A stretch of 64,000 nt of DNA from Lasiosphaeria ovina (taxonomy: Eukaryota; Ascomycota; Sordariomycetes; Sordariales; Lasiosphaeriaceae), in NCBI GenBank assembly GCA_033439765.1, contig JAULSN010000014.1:372001-436000 (forward strand). Direction: 5' to 3'. The notes beneath the pieces were generated by a model. It worked only from the letters and a program-made list of their open reading frames with translations. It had not been told where the DNA came from and searched no databases. Shown piece by piece: positions 9,602 through 20,529 of this stretch. The stretch's first letter is position 1, and every line of letters starts with the position of its first letter. The translations under genes were made by a program, and so were the position numbers.

Positions 9602-10767
9602 TCACTCCTCCTCCTCCTCCACGTCCCCCAAGTTTGCGCCCATCAGACGTGCCAGCTGGTAAGCCTTGCGCCATGCCCAGTCCTGCGCGTTCCGGATCAG
9701 CGAGCGGCCTCTTCTGGGGCGGAAAATCAGGCTCTCGCGCCCCACCAGGGTCTGGTGGTACTGCCCGTCACGGTGGTGGTGGCGGTACACGTCGGCAACC
9801 TGGCCGTCAGTCACGCAGGTGAGGACGGCCGTCTCGGCGGCGGCCCTGTCCAGGGCGGCGGCAGCGGCAGTGCCGTCTGGCGTCCTGGCCCTGGCCTCGG
9901 CGAGAGCCCGCTCCCGTGCGTGGACCAGGACGGCGCCGTCGTACGCAGCCTGGTATGTCGCCTGGTAGAGATTGCCGTCTCTTTTCTTGAATTCGACAGC
10001 CAAGTGGCTGAAAGCAAGGCCGGGCTCCTCCCTATGGAGGCTGTGATGCTGCAGGTGACTTGGGAGATCCTGTACACTAATGCCTTGTAAGAAATTAGGA
10101 CGAGGGTCGGATAAACCGTAGTTGAAATCTCGGCTATCTTGGTTGGGAGTGTTTGTGATAGTTGCATTGCGTATCGAATCATACGGCAGATCGTAGTCTT
10201 TCATCATATGCTTATCGAGTAGAGCGGACGCGTCAGCTTCGGTCTTGGAGCGGGCTATCCTGTTACAAAATCTCTGATAGGCATCCTCTGACGGCTGGGT
10301 GCTGGTGCGACGGTGATGTTGGACATCACGATCGTGAGTGCTGGCGTCTCCTGGTACATACGAGGCGATGGGGTCCAAGACGCCGTTCTCGTACGCCCTT
10401 TCTTCAAAACCAGTGCCTGTCGTGGAGATCCTTGCCGGGTCCATTGTGTCGCTGTCGCTGGCGCTGACGCTATCGTCCTCGAAGAGATAAGCGCTGTGGT
10501 TGTCGTCCTCGTTGGTGTGGTTGTCGTCCTTGGTGTGGTTGTCGTTGTTGGTGTGGTTGCTGTCCTTGGCGTGGTTGCCGTCCTTGTTGGTGTGGATGTC
10601 GTTGTTGGTGTGGTTGTCGTTCTTGGTGTGGTTGTTGTCCCTGTTGGCGTGCTTCCTCCTGGTGTGCTTTCTCCAGGTGTCGCCGTTGAGAATGTCGAGG
10701 CGAGCCAAGTTCTTTCGTGTAAGCCGGTGAGGTGGTAGTGTATTTATGCCGGCGGGCACATCTCCAT

Positions 10768-10802
<35 letters not shown>

Positions 10803-10831
10803 GCAGCGGCCAATCGGATCCTGGCAGCCAT
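9602..10831 (-). CDS. Fungal PD-(D/E)XK nuclease-like protein, copy 1 (409 aa)
   Basis: I start at the ATG at 10,831 (MAARIRLAAA) because the second copy at 21,098 begins identically; the open frame upstream is read-through of a minisatellite. An Ala run (8-21) and LPPHRLTRKNLARLDILNG come first, then a variable His/Asn/Asp repeat (about 62-112; units like NHTKNDNHTNND). The conserved part follows: RFCNRIARSKTEAD (187-200), YGLSDPRPNFLQG (238-250), LAFSHLAVEFKKRDGNL (272-288) and ATYQAAYDGAVLVHARERAL. DPRP before ExK (E280, K282) and a following helix match the PD-(D/E)XK fold of fungal DUF7924-like proteins. Nuclease activity is inferred, not shown. The C-terminus is acidic (EEEEE). Confidence 0.6.
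10490..10690. repeat. In-frame coding minisatellite within the PD-(D/E)XK gene
   Basis: About ten units of ~18 bp (GTTGTCGTCCTTGGTGTG on the plus strand) encode the NHT(K/N)(N/D)D repeats. The second gene copy has only one or two units (KKDHNKDKN), so this array is expanded or contracted while staying in frame. Confidence 0.65.
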
Positions 10832-11079
10832 GGCGACGGCGAGCGCGAGACTGTGACAGGGAGCGCGAAACAGTGACGGGGAGCGCGAGACAGTGACGGC
10901 GAGCGCGAGACAGTGACGGCGATGGTAAAGGTGATGGCGATGGTGATGGTGAGACAGCGCAGCGGTGCTCGTGCGAAAGAGAGAAAGAAGCGGCAGGAAT
11001 CCGGGAGCGCACCGCACCGTGGTTTGTGACAAGTCATTCCGGCCGCGCCGGCTGGCCTGCGCTTCCTGAGACCAGCTGG

Positions 11080-12230
11080 CTTCCTGACCTTGCCACGATT
11101 GCTGCCGCGCTCGTGTGGCAGCGGACACGGCCGCGGGCTTTGTCCGAAAAGCAGGCAGCGCAACCCACGCTGGAACTGCAGCGAGCGTACTCAGGGCAAT
11201 TGCAGGCTTTGTCCGGATTGCAATTGCAGGCAGCAAAACCCGCGCTGGAACTGCAGCGAGCGTGCCCTTGCCCGGCTCTGGGCACGGGCAACTCAGACAG
11301 TTGCAGGCTTTGTCCGGATTGGAATTGCAGGCAGCACAAGCCGCGCTGGAACTGCAGCGAGCGTGCCCTGGCAACTCAGGCGGTCGCAGGCTTTGTCCGG
11401 ATTGCAATTGCAGCCAACACAAGCCGCGCTGGGGCTGGTGACCCAAGTGGAACTGCAGCAGTCGCAATCGCATTCGCGGCCTTTGTCATATTTGTAGGTA
11501 ACAGAAACCGCGCCGGAGCTGACAGACGTCGCAACCGCAATCACATTCGTAGGCAGCAGAGGCCGCGCTGAGGCTGGTGACCGGAGTGGAACTGCAGCAA
11601 CCGCATTCGCGGGTTTTGTCAGATTTGTAGGCAACAGAAACCGCGCCGGAGCTGACAGACCGTCGCAGCCGCAATCACATCCGCGGGCTTCGTCAGATTT
11701 GCAGGCAACAGAGGCCGCGCGCTGGAGCTGGGACCGCGCTGGACCTGGCGACCGAAGTGGAACTGCAGAGAAGTCGCAACCGCAATCACGTCCGCGGGCT
11801 TCAGCCGCAATCGCGTTCGCGGGTCGTGTCGGATTTGTAGGCAGCAGAAACGTCGCAACCGCAATCACATTCGCGGGCTTCATCAGGTTTGTAGGTTACA
11901 GAAACCGCGCGGACCGCGCTTGAGCTGGGGAGCGCGCTGCAGCTGGCGGCCGAAGCGGAACTGCAGAGAAGTCGCAGCCGCAGTCACATTCGCGGGCTTT
12001 CGTCAGATTCGTAGGCAACAGAAACCGCGCGGAGCTGAGGACCGAAGTGGGGCTGCAGGGAAATTGCCTTCGCAATCGCGTCGCGGGCTTCGTCAGATTT
12101 TCAGGCACCAGAAACCGCGCTAGAGCTAGTGGAACTGCAGAGAAACCGCGTCGCGGGCTTTGTTGCATTTGCAGGCAAAAATTTGCAGGCAAAGATTTGC
12201 AGGCAACCAAACCGCGCTCCTCGCCCTTTT
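11080..12230. repeat. Minisatellite array upstream of PD-(D/E)XK copy 1
   Basis: Roughly a dozen 80-100-bp units share GGCTT(T/C)GTC(C/A)G, TTTG(T/C)AGGCA(A/G)CA and ACCGCGC(T)GGA(A/G)CTG, with CTGCAG at many unit centres. Stray units occur at 35,690-35,790 and 42,410-42,560. The array is read as open frame on several strands because of its GC content, which explains long spurious ORFs here. Confidence 0.6.
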
Positions 12231-12777
12231 TGGACAACCCAGACGTGGTTTGAGCTCAGAGGTGGGTGGCCCGGGCGGCCCTCCCCCTCCAGACATAAAG
12301 CGGCGGGCTGCCCGCTGCACTTGAGTTGCGGCTTGTGGGAGTTCACGCTCAACTTTTCCGACAAAGCCTGCACGCAGCATTTCTCTTCTCCGCCTCGCGG
12401 AAAGGAAGCCCGACGGGGACGGGGACGGCACCCTCTCGTTCTCGTTCTCGTTCTCTTTCTCTTTCTCTTTCTCTGCGCTGCCTGTCCCTTTCCGGCCAAG
12501 ACTCTGCACAGAGCCCGCGCCTGCACTTTCTCTGCGCTGCCGTCACCAGTTCCAGCGCGGTTTGGCCAAGACAATTCCGACAAAGCCTGTGCGCAGCCAG
12601 CATTTCCAAAAAGGTATGGAGCAGCACAAGTCAGCCAGCATTTTGGCGTCTCTCTCTTTCTCTGCGCTGCACGTCTCTTCCCGGGCGCATGGCCTTCCCG
12701 TCTCTTCCCGGGCGCATGTCCCTTCTCGTCTCAGTGGTTCCTGATCCTGACGGGCAATTGCTGATGCCGACGCGCAT

Positions 12778-13087
12778 GGCAGCCTCAACCGCAATGCAGC
12801 AGCGGCGTCGTTCCGCTAGGCTTGCCCAACACTGGCACAGCGACAGCCACAGCCACAGCCACAGCCACAGCCACAGCCTCAGTCAAAGTCACAGCCACAG
12901 CCACAGTCACAGTCACAGCCACAGCCACAGCCACAGCGACAGACAGCCACACAGCCATAGCCTCAGCCACAGCAACGGCTTCGCTCCTCCGGGACTTTCC
13001 AGACCGCGCCGCCGTGGTGTCCATCGGCAGGGCCCCGACTTGCTCGACCAGACGACCACCAGTTCGCCGACGTCGTCCTCGAGCTGA
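12778..13087 (+). CDS. Hypothetical His/Ser-repeat protein, paralogue of 27,071
   Basis: From ATG 12,778 the frame gives [20 protein letters not shown], then an extended (SH)n run (about 22-60, DNA array 12,838-12,965), then [20 protein letters not shown] and a Ser/Thr tail to the stop at 13,087. The 27,071 copy shares AMQQ..RRSA...SNGFAPP..SR.RR.G.HRQGP but lacks the His/Ser expansion. Both are preceded by a related ~100-bp segment (GCGGTTTGGCCAAGAC; GCCAGCATTT(C/A)(C/A)AAA). No known domain, so function is unknown and the coding status is uncertain. Confidence 0.35.
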
Positions 13088-15060
13088 CGACCACCATCGC
13101 TGCCGCCGCCGCCGCCGTAACCCGCCCCAAGTCTACCAAGGCCGAAGGGGAACATCACGAGGAGAGGTACACCATGTCGCCAGTCCTTGCCACCGCCCTG
13201 GCCATGGACGTGCTCGCTGGGCTGGGCTGGGCACAGAGACCCAGCCCCAGCCCAGGCCCAGCGGGCCACACAGACAGGCGTACTGGAAGAACTCCTTCCT
13301 GCCCTTCCACACGTCGCCGCCGCCCGCCCCCAAGTCGACCAAGGCCGGAGGGGAACGCCCCGAGGAGAAGAACACCATGTCGCCAGTCCTTGCCACCGCC
13401 CTGGCCATGGACGTGCTCGCTGGGCTGGGCTGGGCACAGAGGTCCAGCCCCAGTCCCAGGCTCAGCGGGCCACACAGCGCAGCCGGGAACAGGTGTGCTG
13501 GAAGAAGGCCTTCCTGCCTCCACAGGTCGCCGCCGCCCGCCCCCAAGTCGACCAAGGCCGGAGCGGAGAGCAACGTCCTTTTGCTCTGTACCAGAGCGCG
13601 CGCTTCGATTCTTTTTGGGCTTGGTTTGGTTTGGTTTGGTTGCCCACCACCACCACCACCATCCTCCCCCCTTCCGCCGACCCCGACCAGTGGCAATCGG
13701 CATTTACCATGGCAGAGCGGCGCAACGACACACCCCTGCCCGTCACTGTCACGTTTGACAGTGACGTGGAAATGGACGAGGTACCTCCCCGTCGCCTCCC
13801 CCTGCCGCCGCCTCGCCCAGCGGCATGACCTCCTCTGGCCCTGGCCAGGCCATCGCCGACTCCCCCGGTGCACTCCACCTGTCCCGTGTTCGCCCTGCCG
13901 CTGCGGCCCCGTCCCCGGTTCCTCTCCCTGCCGCCCCGGCGCCGGCCCCTCTTCCTGCCCCGAGTTCTGCCCCCCCCGTTCTCGATCCCGGCGCGTCTGT
14001 ACCGGATGGACGGTCCCAGGGGCCAATACAAACAAGTGCGACAACTGCGCCAAACCCAAGAGCCAGATCCCGAATCTGCGCTGTGTCGGCTGTCATTTAA
14101 TTACGTACTGCCGCGACTGCACCGACAAGATCGAGGCAGGCGAGCTCAGCGGCCCGCGTGGCCACACGATTACTCCGCTCGACACTCGGGTTGCTAGCAC
14201 CTCGACAACTCGGGCTCGGGTTCCCACCGGCGGCGCTGCCCCCCGTCTTCCGGCACGCCGCCCCCCCCCCACCAACGGCGCTGCCACTCGTCGTCCCTCG
14301 GCCACTGCTCGTGGTGGTCGTCCTGTTAGTCGCGGCAGTAACCGCCTCCGTGCCGATGCCCCTCGAACTGCGAGGCCTGTCCGGGGCATGTCCCCTCCAG
14401 TTGTCGACTTGACTAGATCGGCATCAGCATCTCCGGCTCTGGCTCGCGGTAGTGCGCCCTACGTTGAGGCTCAGGCCTCTGCATCTTCGCGCCTGCCGCG
14501 CAACCCCGTCCGTGGACCTGGTCCACGCATGTCACCGTCCTCGGCCAATCTCGGCAACGAGTATGTTCCCGAGGAGCCAGTTCGTCCCGAGGAGAGGGAC
14601 ACCACGTCGCCAGTCCTCGCCACCGCCTGGCCATGGACGTGCTCGCTGGACGTGCTCGCTGGGCTGGGCTGGGAACAGAGGTCCCGCCCCAGCGCCATGC
14701 CCAGCGGGCCACACGGCGCAGCCGGGAACAGGCGCGCAAGCCCCTGATGGCGCACCGCCACCCCCACATCCCCGACGCCGCCATCCAAGAAACCCAGCCA
14801 GCGATATCCAGCGACTTGATCAAGTGCACGAAGGCGAAGCTGGTCCGCCGCATCACCGAGGCGGACCCCATGTTGCCAGTCTTCGCCACCGCCTGGCCAT
14901 GGACGTGCTCGCTGGACGTGCTCGCTGGGCTGGGCTGGGCACAGAGGTCCAGCCCCAGCCCAGGCCCAGCGGGCCACACAGCGCAGCCGGGAACAGGCGT
15001 GCTGGAAGAACTCCTTCCTGCCCTTCCACAGGTCGCCGCCGTGGCTTCTCCTCCGCGGCC
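13080..15060. repeat. Family of ~230-bp GC-rich repeats around the Cys-rich ORF
   Basis: Units containing ACCATGTCGCCAGTCCTTGC, GCCATGGACGTGCTCGCTGG, GGGCTGGGCACAGAG and GCGGGCCACACA recur at about 13,170, 13,375, 14,600 and 14,870, with a partial unit near 13,530. They are direct repeats on the same strand and produce mutually homologous open frames in all frames, so I do not read them as genes. Confidence 0.55.
13709..14747 (+). CDS. Candidate Cys-rich zinc-binding (B-box/ZZ-like) protein, splicing unclear
   Basis: The frame ending at 14,747 contains CDNCAKPKSQIPNLRCVGCH and YCRDCTDKIEAGELSGPRGH, i.e. C-x2-C-x11-C-x2-C-x5-C-x2-C and a distal His. This is a zinc cross-brace pattern resembling B-box or ZZ fingers (14,030-14,170). 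A likely start is MAERRNDTPLPVTVTFDSDV at 13,709, in another frame, which would need at least one intron (a GTACCT donor follows at 13,781) and a further shift through a Pro/Ala-rich segment. The C-terminal part runs into the ~230-bp repeat family. Zinc binding is inferred from the spacing; exon structure is a guess. Confidence 0.35.
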
Positions 15061-15164
15061 CTGCGTCTGGTGCTCCACAGGTCGGCCGCCGGGACCAGCC
15101 AGCCGTCCTGGTACAAGCCCCTGACGGCGTACCGCCACGCCCACATCCTCGACGCCGTCCAAGA

Positions 15165-15540
15165 AACCCAGCCAGCGATAGCCATCCTCGATCAGGGACA
15201 AGGAGGACGCTTGAGGAACATGCGGCTCGCTCTGGACTACATGGGTCCATGCAGAGCGGCACAAGGCAGGACAGCAGAAGGCGGTATCCGGAGGTACCAA
15301 GTCTCGGCGGCCGGGCCTAGAAGACGGTGAAAGCCTAGAGGGGAAGAGAAGACCAGAGCGGAAGAGATATCGAGGGGGGTTTCGTCAAGAGCTTCGACAC
15401 GCGCGCGCGCACCCCACACCCACTATCATAGACTACCCTACCTATGGGTGTCGGTGCAAGGCTACTAGGCAACTCAGGGGTCTCTTTTGGACTGTATTTT
15501 AAGATGCAGCATTCCATTCGTCAACGGCTTCGACGAGCTG
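15165..15540. repeat. Dispersed repeat, inverted partner of 7,238-7,560
   Basis: Contains GATAGCCATCCTCGATCAGG and CGCGCGCGCGCACC as the reverse of the left copy. The ~8-kb interval between the two copies encloses the PD-(D/E)XK gene and its minisatellites. Confidence 0.55.
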
Positions 15541-16140
15541 GATCCGGTACGCCGGCGCTGTTGCGTTGGAAGCACAGTCTGTCTTGGCCACGAGATGGGA
15601 ACATGTGCAAGACGCATTTAGAAAGGTCAACGTTGCCCCTGGAAGGGCCCGCCAGGCTCTCGTCTGACCGGGACTCGGCGCTGGACATCTGCCCTCTTCG
15701 CAACCGCCTCCGCTGCACCGATCAGCGGCCCGTCTCCGAACGCGAACCCAGAGGACAAGGAGACATGAGCAGGCTCAGTTGCTGGGATCCGGCCTCTGGG
15801 CGGCGGCTTTTTAGCATGTCATGTCATAAACGACGCGCGGGTCAAGCGAAGCTCCTTGTCATTGGTCTCTACCTCTGTCTGCTGCTCGGTTGCCGAAAAG
15901 ACTTCCTCGCCTTTGCCAGCAGAGTCCCCCAAAACTGTCCAAGCCGCCGCCCATCGATACTGCCGTTTGCCGCGCCGAGCTTTTTGCCTTTGAGGAATAA
16001 GTGGCTTCAGATTCGGGTCTGCCCGCTGGTTGCAGCGCCAAGCGAGCCAAGTGCGGATCAGAGAACCCGGTGGCGTGCTCCTGGGATATCTTCGACAGGC
16101 ACGCGGCACGCATGCCGGCGTCCCTGAGGCTCTGTCTGTG
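15541..16140. other. No recognisable gene
   Basis: Open frames on both strands lack known motifs. The segment ends in short direct repeats (ATGTATCTCGTC three times, 16,140-16,200) at the start of the DUF3638-family relic. Confidence 0.3.
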
Positions 16141-16499
16141 ATGTATCTCGTCTCTGTCTACCATGTATCTCGTCTCTTGTCCATGATGTATCTCGTCGCC
16201 TTGGAGATGTGGGTGGCAGTGGACAAGCTGGCTGGTAGCTCGGTGCCTTTGCTACCGGACGGTGCCTTTGCTGCTGGATCACGACCCAATGATTCCGCCA
16301 GAGGCCTTCACATCCTTGTTACTCGAGACAAAGGATGCAACGCGCGGGCTCGGAGAGGCCGAGGACTATCTTACTACGCGCAAGCAGAATGCCGCCCATC
16401 CGAACATATCAACATTCCGCCACTTTGGCCACAAGCATTCGTTCGCTGTTCGACTCTTCGATAGCGGCTCGTTATATCAGACAATGTATCAGCAAAGTT

Positions 16500-16990
16500 G
16501 TATCAGACAATGTATCAGGAGACTGAGAAACGAGCAGATCAGGGGGAGAAGAATAAGAAGCTGGAGCTTGAGAGGCAGAAGATGCAGTACGATCGTCTTT
16601 CCCAGTACGTGCGGTACTCTGTATGTTCAAAACCCCCCCTTGGGAGAACATGATCCGAACAAGTGCTCTGTATGTTCAAAACCCCCCCTGGGAGAACATG
16701 ATCCGAACAAGTGCTAACGATGTATCAGGAGATTGAGAAACGAGCAGATCAGGGGGAGAAAGATAAGAAGCTGGAGCTTGAGAGGCAGAAGATCCAGTAC
16801 GATCATCTTGCCCAGTACGTACGGTACACTGTGTGTTCAAAAAACCCCTCGGGAGAATATGATCCGAAGAAGTGCTAACGATGTATTACCGAAGAAGATG
16901 CAGTACTATAGTCTTGCCCAGTACGTACGGTATACTATGTGTTTAACAGACCCCTCGGGAGAATATGATCCGAAGAAGTGCCAACGATGC
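16500..16990 (+). repeat. Imperfect tandem triplication inside the DUF3638 relic
   Basis: A ~200-bp unit (ATGTATCAGGAGA(C/T)TGAGAA, CAGAAGAT(G/C)CAGTACGATC, GGGAGAA(C/T)ATGATCCGAA) appears complete twice and partially twice more, creating stops. The last copy reads on into the family sequence, so it marks the original gene. Confidence 0.6.
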
Positions 16991-18067
16991 ATTACCGAAG
17001 AAAGCTTGAAGAATCGCCGTATAACCGTTTTCGAACTGCCCTTACCGGATGACGAGAACCAAGCCAAGGCAATAGTCGTGGAGATTGCGATCCCGACCAT
17101 CGTCTAGCTATGGCGAAATATAACCTGGAACTTAATAATAAAGGTATTTCGAAAGAGTCGAGATGAGGGCCTCGATATCCGCAACAAGGCGCTTCCAAAA
17201 ACTTGGCCATGCTGCAAGATAAGCCGACGTTTGTTTGCCCAGTCACGCTGGCTCTGGAACGTCATCCATGGCCGGATAGACACCCTCAGTCTCTGAGAGC
17301 CCAAGAGAGTGCGGGCTCGAGTCTTGTAACATAGCTTGCCAAGCACGCGTGGAAGCTCAGGGGTGCACGTCCGCACGCTCGCCAATCCGTCTGGTCAGGA
17401 CTCCAACTACGCAAAAAACCACAGTGGCTTGAGCAACTGGTCTACCTGGACCAAGGCTGAAAATAGCATCTGTATAGCCTCCGACATCAAGTTGTGGAGG
17501 TGTCACACTACAAACAAATCCGCATACCAGAGGCAACCCCCGAGAACGTCTGTGTTCCGCATGGGGCAATATACGAGTACTCTGAAGAAGTCCCGGGTCA
17601 GGCTTATGGCGGCCTGCGCACTTCCGCCTACTTTTCCAAGGGTCCCAAGGGTCCCAATGGCCGTGGCAACGTCGGTGTTCCTAATAAATGCTCGTACGCA
17701 GATCTTGTGGTGCGGCTTAGAAGCGACGACGACGAGGTTGAAGACGACCTGTACTCTCTGGCTTCCTGGGTACGCAGTGCTGGCTACAACGCCAACAAAA
17801 CCATCACGGGGCAGGGGGACCGCCCACGCGACATGGCCGTCGAGGAGTTCAGGGCGTTTGCGATTATCCGGTCCGAGGTTGGCCTACAGTGGGCCAACGT
17901 GTTATGCCAGCTGGCTATCCCGTCGGTTGGGATGAACAAGTACGAAACCTTTACGCTCATATTACAGGCGTGCCTTGGAGTGGGACCCATTAATTACGAC
18001 AGCATCTTTAGGCAGGCGCATTGCGACACACAGCATGTAGCATTCATGGGCCGTATTCTCGAGGCCA

Positions 18068-18147
18068 TGAATATCGCCCTCGACCGTGAATGTCGCCCTC
18101 GACCGCGAATATCGCCCTCGACCGCGAATATCGCCCTCGACCGCGTC
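18068..18147 (+). repeat. 20-bp tandem expansion within the DUF3638 relic
   Basis: Four units of about 20 bp (ATATCGCCCTCGACCGCGA) interrupt NIALDR|VQES. The three extra units total about 60 bp and keep the frame. A nearby 31-bp duplication (about 18,188-18,250) does not. Confidence 0.6.
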
Positions 18148-18723
18148 CAGGAGAGCTGGCAGAACGACGTCGCCGTTTCCATCCTCGCATGCTTGGCCAC
18201 GAGGCTTCTGTCTATCTCCCATGCTTGGCCACGAGGCTTCTGTCTTTGTCTCCCTCCCATGTTATCTCGGCCGGGCTTCTCGAGTTCTTAGTAGGGTGCG
18301 GAGGGTATCAATCGGCTGGGCCCGGCTGCTGTTGGACAAGCGGAACCGGGGCAACAATCAGGGGCAACAATCAGGGGCGAAAGGAAGCCGCTTCGTGGCT
18401 GCTCGTGGCAGCATTGATCTGTACCGCCATATTTAACATCGGGGCCGAGCATCAGCACAGAACCCAGACAACCTCGCCCTGCTCGCCGAATGCTCGATGC
18501 TGGCTCAGAACCACCTCCCCGGTCAGGTGGATGATCTCCTTGCCCTGCAGCTGGTGCACCGCTGGCGCAAGGCCTTGTTTGACGCACGCACGATTATCGT
18601 AGACGAGGTCATCGACGCGAAGAACGGGGGCTCGACATTGCCATCGCCATCAAGGAGATCTGGGCAGACCACTCACCCCCCTCAGCAGGTTGGAAGCAGG
18701 CCAACAACCACGACTAAGCCCAC

Positions 18724-19028
18724 TAGAGCGACATGCCCGTCCCAGCCCCGGCCGAGAGCTTGCCACGCGCAGCCACTGCTTTCCTCCTTCTTTTTGCCTC
18801 CGGCGGCCCTCCGGGGGCGCCTGCGGCGGGCTGCTCGCTACGCTCGAAACTGTCGGCAGTCTCACCGCCAGCCCCTGACCTGCTCTCCGGTCGCCCAACG
18901 GCCACCGCCACCGCGGCACGGCTGGGCACATCAGCCGCGCTCTGCAGGCAGACTCCACATGCGGCCCCTGGCCTCTGGCTCCCCTCCTTCGGTGTTGTGG
19001 ACGAGAACAAGAAGAAGGAGGAGAAGAA
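18724..19028. repeat. ~305-bp insertion flanked by a 25-bp direct repeat
   Basis: Removing the insert and one copy of AGGCCAACAACCACGAC(T/C)AAGCCCAC (18,699-18,723; 19,029-19,053) rejoins the DUF3638-family reading frame (..GWKQANNHD|QAHILVCDNG..). The insert combines a half foldback element (18,797-18,853) and a segment shared with 19,777-19,955. The single T/C difference between the flanking copies is a CpA-to-TpA change. Confidence 0.55.
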
Positions 19029-19776
19029 GGCCAACAACCACGACCAAGCCCACATCCTTGTTTGCGACAACGGTAGATTCGCTATCTCGTTCAACGTCCT
19101 TATGGGCGATCTGATGGGGGACGGCTACTATATCGAAGCGCTACCTCGGGATTGGAGGAGTACACATACCTATAAGAGGCTCTTTGGGCAGCTGAATATC
19201 GAGGTTGGGCCTTCGCCACTGCCTAGCATGCAGTTCTCAACATCCCACAATATCAGCGGCTGCATCGTCCATTTTGCCATGGTTGGCAACACTCTAGTAG
19301 TGCGCGCGACGGAGCAGTCCAAGTCTGGGAGTACATTGCAGGAGGCCACTTCGGAGATCATCTGCCCCACATCTTTGTCGACGGGTACGCGCACTGGCTC
19401 AACTTGACTACCAAAGAAATCGAGTTCCGACACATCGACGCCAAATGGACTACCTCTGCCGACAACTGGCGTCTGTCTACCATGCAGTCTGGCCAGTATA
19501 GGTTGGCGAAGGGGCCTTGCCTCTCGTTATGGACCCACGGAAGCCAATAGCAGAACATATCGCCCTCAATATTTTGGGTTCCATCGAAAACGAGCTAGAT
19601 ATCAGTTACATGTTTGACACAAATGCCCGGACTCTGACCGTCGATCTGCCCCGGATGGGTCTTTCGTCTTGCGCCCAGGAAGGACAGGGGTTCCTCAAGT
19701 CAAGGAACTACACGGGCATGAGAGCCGATGAGGACCAGGAGGTTGGCACCTTGATTGGGCTCTTTGGGCAGCGGAA

Positions 19777-20260
19777 TGGCCACCGCCACCGCCACCGCCA
19801 CCGCCACCGCGGCACAGCTGGGCACATCAGTCGCGCTCTGCAGGCAGACTCCGCATGCGGCCCCTGGCCTCTGGTTCCGCTTCTCCGGTGTTGTGGGAGT
19901 TGAAGCGCGCAGAGCGCGACGGGAACAAGAAGGAGGAGGAGAAGAAGGCCAAACATGGCCAACAACGGAAACGGAAACGGCAGGCCCGGCGCGCCAGCCG
20001 CCAGAAGAAGCAGGAGAAGGAGAAGAAGCAGGAAAACGAGAACGGCGGCCGCCTGCGTCCAGGCCGCCTACCTACCTGCTCGACACCAGGCTCGGAGGCG
20101 CCAGATGCGCCAGACGCAGCGTTCCCAATGCCTGCCACGGCGTGGCCGTCGACAACAACATGGCTCAGCCGCGCGTGTCGTGGGCAGAGGGGGGCGGCGC
20201 TGGCTCTCTCGGGTTCTAGGAGCAGCCTTGCTTCATCACATCTCGGCGTGCGTTGCCTGC
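19777..20260. repeat. Second insertion-type repeat with (GGCCACC)n and Arg-rich region
   Basis: GGCCACCGCCACC tandem units lead into GGCACAGCTGGGCACATCAG and GCAGGCAGACTCC, matching 18,898-19,033. It truncates the DUF3638 relic after ..GLFGQRN. The following 19,950-20,260 is Arg/Gln-rich in all frames with no recognisable protein. Confidence 0.45.
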
Positions 20261-20529
20261 GCTGACGCCGGCACCGACACCGACAGCCCAAAGCATTACA
20301 TTGGGATCCTTCGATATTACATCAATGGCGTGTTCGTGCCTACTATCGCTTGGATTGGCGAGAAGAATACGGCCTGCTGAAGCTTTGGGCCTTGTGGTTC
20401 GTGATGTGGTCTTGTTTTGTATTACCAAGCTAGAGTTGTTGCGCACAATGCAGCTTAATTGAAGTATATCTCCGAGTCTCCTCTTCCTTTAAAGAAAAGA
20501 AGGTAAAGAAGGCCTGTAGGCCTCTATAG

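Larger units (their letters stand above)
16145..19775 (+). pseudogene. DUF6606/DUF3638-family giant protein relic, fragmented
   Basis: Successive frames carry the central-to-C-terminal part of the ~3,000-residue fungal family with P-loop and DUF3638/DUF3645 regions. Pieces in order: EMWVAVDKLAGSSVPLL (16,207), IPPEAFTSLLLETKDATRGL (16,292), FAVRLFDSG, KKLELERQK..QYVRYT (16,550-16,970), CQRCITEESL..ITVFELPLPDDE (16,980), MAVEEFRAF..LQWANVLCQ (17,830), LDRVQESWQND (18,140), RWRKALFDART (18,560), PRDWRSTHTYKRLFGQLNIE (19,145), and NWRLSTMQSG..RLAKGPCLS (19,465). Frames change repeatedly. Three tandem duplications and two repeat insertions break it. The N-terminal half and the core enzyme-like region are absent, so it cannot be functional. 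The biochemical role of this family is unsettled. Confidence 0.65.

Noticed and set aside
10832..11473. Upstream extension of the PD-(D/E)XK frame to 623 codons
   Set aside because: The extension translates the GC-rich minisatellite; the second copy of the gene begins at MAARIRL, so the shorter start is preferred.
12822..13700. First ~290 codons of the 641-codon plus-strand frame at 12,822
   Set aside because: It reads (CACAGC)n as Thr/Ala repeats and then ~230-bp repeats in an arbitrary frame; no protein-like conservation beyond the repeats.
13133..14059. Long minus-strand Gly/Arg-rich frames
   Set aside because: They are antisense to the repeat family and to the Cys-rich ORF; stop-poor only because of high GC.
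16500..18150. CRISPR-like array
   Set aside because: Repeats are contiguous or variably spaced coding duplications in a eukaryotic gene relic; no repeat-spacer pattern.
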